Below, piece by piece: positions 61,980 to 64,000 of a stretch of DNA of 64,000 bases. Position 1 is the stretch's first letter, and the number at the start of each line of letters is the position of its first letter. Below the pieces are notes generated by a model. It had not been told where the DNA came from and made no database searches. It worked only from the letters and a program-made list of their open reading frames with translations. Origin of the DNA: Melanopsichium pennsylvanicum. Lineage: Eukaryota > Basidiomycota > Ustilaginomycetes > Ustilaginales. Made by a program: the position numbers and the translations under genes. The stretch is taken from assembly GCA_900208305.1 (NCBI GenBank), contig OAPG01000003.1:992001-1056000 (forward strand). The letters are read 5' to 3'.

Positions 61980-64000
61980 TTATGCAAAGTAATCCGATCG
62001 GCCCAGGGTGAAATCGTTGACTTCAGGCAGTAGATGGCCAAATTTGTGTTGATCTTCGGACCACGTATCTTGATGAGTCCTCTTGAAATCGGCGGCGCAC
62101 TTTCGGACCGTGGTGGAAATGGGTACTGGATCATCCGTATGTTGTGCCACTGTTTCGACGATCAAACTTGGCATCCAGTCGGGTACTTCGTACGGGAATG
62201 CAGCGAGCAAGGCCGATGCTCCTAAAATACCCGAATGCAGAGTGAGCAGTTGCTGGTCATAACCCGTCTCGCCTCGACGAGGGACCAGAGTCGTGGCGAC
62301 CGTCTTGGTAAAGCGATTCTTGAGAGTCTTGATCAGCTGACGCTGAGAGCAACGGACAATGCCCGAAAGCGTCGTGGCGGCCATTTCTCGCACTTCGAGA
62401 TGCTTATCGCTCAGAAGCCCGAGAAGCAACTCGACGATCGAGTTGATCAATTTCTCATTGAGGTAGAAGAGGTTTTGGAAGTAGATCACTTGCAAAACGG
62501 GGAGCGAGTCGAGTCGTGCACGCCACGAATCCACCGACGAACGCGTCACCTGCAGAAGCGTATCGATCAATTTTCCTGCGTACTCGGACGTGAACGGATA
62601 TGTCGAGATTTTGGTCAAGACCGCTCTAGCAAGTACCGATAGCTCCTTGTTATCGTGCAGTTCGAGCATGGCAAAAATATCGGGGATGTACTTGATCACC
62701 TCGCCCGCAAGAGCACTGTTGCGATGATCACCCATCGTCGTCGAGATCCACAGCAGGGCGGTCATAGCGGCACGGTCGTACTGCGAAGTGCCTTCCGCAG
62801 TGGGCGTCCTTTCCGTGCGCCACTGTGCGAGTTGCTGGGAGAGCTTCTCCAAACGACCGCTGTACAACTCGGGTCTGGACAGCAAGGATCCCTGACCAGA
62901 GCTGCACGCATCTAGCATCAGCTCGACGCTGCCAAACGATGGATTGACCTGCAACAGCTCGAGATCGGCCAGACCCTCACTGATGACACTTCGAACCTCT
63001 TGGAAGTGGCTGTCGAAGTTGTCCGAGTAGATGCGTATGAATTCGTCTGCTCCGAATGGAGCAAATTGCAGATTCATCGAGATCATAGCGCCTCGCAACA
63101 GGTTCTGCGCTTTGGCTTGCTCCCAAGGGCTCGCGGTGTTGTTGTCCCTGCCGATGTTGTCCCGGGCAGCCTGGACGATATAGTTGACAAGCGGAAGCGC
63201 ACGTCGCGGGTCACGAGACTGCAGCATGTACTCGATGCACGACTGCCAAGCAGGCTGGCTATCGGGAGTGCAACCTTCAAAAATCTTAGGGAGGAGGCTC
63301 TCGAGCCATGACCAGAGTTTCGCCTGATCCTTCATGTTCCAGTGTTTTGAGCCGCGATAGACACCGCAGACAAGCTCGGATGCAGCTCGGTGGCGGTGAC
63401 GGTCCTTCTCTGCAATACACTGCTCCGTAACCGTCGTGATAAACGGCAGTAGCTCAACCCCAAAGATCTGAAAGATGGATTTGAGCAGTGTGACCGAGTC
63501 ACTGCCAGGATAGTCTCGGTCCTTCTCTTGAGACAGATGACGACAGAAAGATTGCCACCAGGAGTCCTGTGTAAGCTTGGCGCGCACTGCATCGATAGCG
63601 GTCTGCGAAGCGTCTTCCCAGCTAAATACGACGCCATCGGCGGGCGGAGGATCGTAAAAGTCCTCCTCCTCACCCCATACCAGCCAGCCTTGCGAGGGTT
63701 TGTCTCGCAACTTGCTCTCAGGCGTCAAAGACTCGGCGAACGAGGCAATGTACTGCTCTGTCCACTCTTTCGTAACGGGACTCGGTAGTTTTCCAGAGTG
63801 CTTGAGTGGATTCTTGGCCTGGCCGAGCAAAAGATTCTCGTCCGTAGATGCGAGCGTGCGCAGCTTCACATAGTAAAGAATCTTGGTGATAGCGGCCTGC
63901 GCACAGTGGCGCATCTTGGGATTCTCCGAGATCATCTGCTCGGCGAGATACGTTGCTGAGGCGGCTCCGAGAGGCCTGTCTTTTCGGATCAGCGCCCTCA
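61980..64000 (-). CDS. BLM10: Proteasome activator Blm10/PA200, C-terminal third (cut by window end)
   Basis: Blm10/PA200 caps the 20S proteasome and helps its assembly and peptide degradation in the nucleus. About 672 codons are visible. The frame is open through the right edge, so the ATG at 63935 is internal and roughly the first two thirds of an approximately 2000-residue protein lie outside. HEAT-type helical repeats fill the visible part. The C-terminal family domain contains 'LHSGILGASALLAAFPYEVPDWMPSLIVE' and 'FKRTHQDTWSEDQHKF', which are diagnostic for PSME4/Blm10. The protein ends 'SDYFA'. The C-terminus of Blm10 docks into the 20S alpha-ring pocket through an HbYX-type tail (YYA in yeast). 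Here the penultimate residue is Phe. No intron is required in the visible part. Confidence 0.92.
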   Translation of the reverse strand, partial: RALIRKDRPLGAASATYLAEQMISENPKMRHCAQAAITKILYYVKLRTLASTDENLLLGQAKNPLKHSGKLPSPVTKEWTEQYIASFAESLTPESKLRDKPSQGWLVWGEEEDFYDPPPADGVVFSWEDASQTAIDAVRAKLTQDSWWQSFCRHLSQEKDRDYPGSDSVTLLKSIFQIFGVELLPFITTVTEQCIAEKDRHRHRAASELVCGVYRGSKHWNMKDQAKLWSWLESLLPKIFEGCTPDSQPAWQSCIEYMLQSRDPRRALPLVNYIVQAARDNIGRDNNTASPWEQAKAQNLLRGAMISMNLQFAPFGADEFIRIYSDNFDSHFQEVRSVISEGLADLELLQVNPSFGSVELMLDACSSGQGSLLSRPELYSGRLEKLSQQLAQWRTERTPTAEGTSQYDRAAMTALLWISTTMGDHRNSALAGEVIKYIPDIFAMLELHDNKELSVLARAVLTKISTYPFTSEYAGKLIDTLLQVTRSSVDSWRARLDSLPVLQVIYFQNLFYLNEKLINSIVELLLGLLSDKHLEVREMAATTLSGIVRCSQRQLIKTLKNRFTKTVATTLVPRRGETGYDQQLLTLHSGILGASALLAAFPYEVPDWMPSLIVETVAQHTDDPVPISTTVRKCAADFKRTHQDTWSEDQHKFGHLLPEVNDFTLGRSDYFA

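Overview
The window reads as nuclear DNA of a smut fungus (Ustilaginaceae; Ustilago, Sporisorium or Moesziomyces type). The reasons are: mostly intronless GC-rich genes with a few short GT-AG introns, very long Ser/Pro/Gln/Ala-rich regulatory proteins, an APSES factor of the StuA/Ust1 type, and long gene-poor intergenic stretches carrying homopolymers and microsatellites. There are no operons, rRNA genes, CRISPR arrays or recognisable transposons, and I saw no convincing tRNA. Nineteen protein-coding genes are supported, two of them cut by the window edges, plus one weak candidate.

Layout. 0-7.4 kb: 3' end of a Mtr10/transportin-SR import receptor (+), a Ysc84/Lsb3-type SYLF-SH3 actin-patch protein (+), a tiny two-exon Tom6-like mitochondrial outer-membrane protein (-) and the mitochondrial dicarboxylate carrier Dic1 (+). 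9-18.6 kb: a two-finger C2H2 transcription factor (-), Met22/Hal2 3'(2'),5'-bisphosphate nucleotidase (+) and a paxillin-like LIM protein (+). 19.9-28.4 kb: the cell-wall-integrity MAPKKK Bck1 (+) faces the APSES regulator Ust1/StuA (-). Between them lies a 3' region with a run of 30 G residues. 28.4-33.7 kb is a 5.4-kb stretch without a gene, upstream of ust1.

33.7-47.5 kb: a large acidic nuclear-type protein with a possible Rxt2-like C-terminus (-), a two-exon Bud21/Utp16-like ribosome-biogenesis protein (+), a three-exon Csn12/PCID2 PCI-domain protein (-) and an 1891-residue disordered protein of unknown function (+). 48.2-55.9 kb: a possible small secreted protein (-), an MFS sugar porter (-), 3.9 kb without a gene, and a two-exon CalA-type lipase without a visible signal peptide (-). 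57.3-64 kb: a three-exon 56-residue Hva1/TUDOR-type protein (+), Mtc1 (-), a three-exon vacuolar-type MFS transporter (+) and the C-terminal third of the proteasome activator Blm10/PA200 (-).

The genes are mostly housekeeping and signalling and do not form a cluster. No new multi-gene system was found. The least explained signals are a TAC(A/T)GTA motif seen by eye only in noncoding DNA, the poly-G tract after bck1, the long upstream region of ust1, and the small intron-split genes that simple ORF calling misses.
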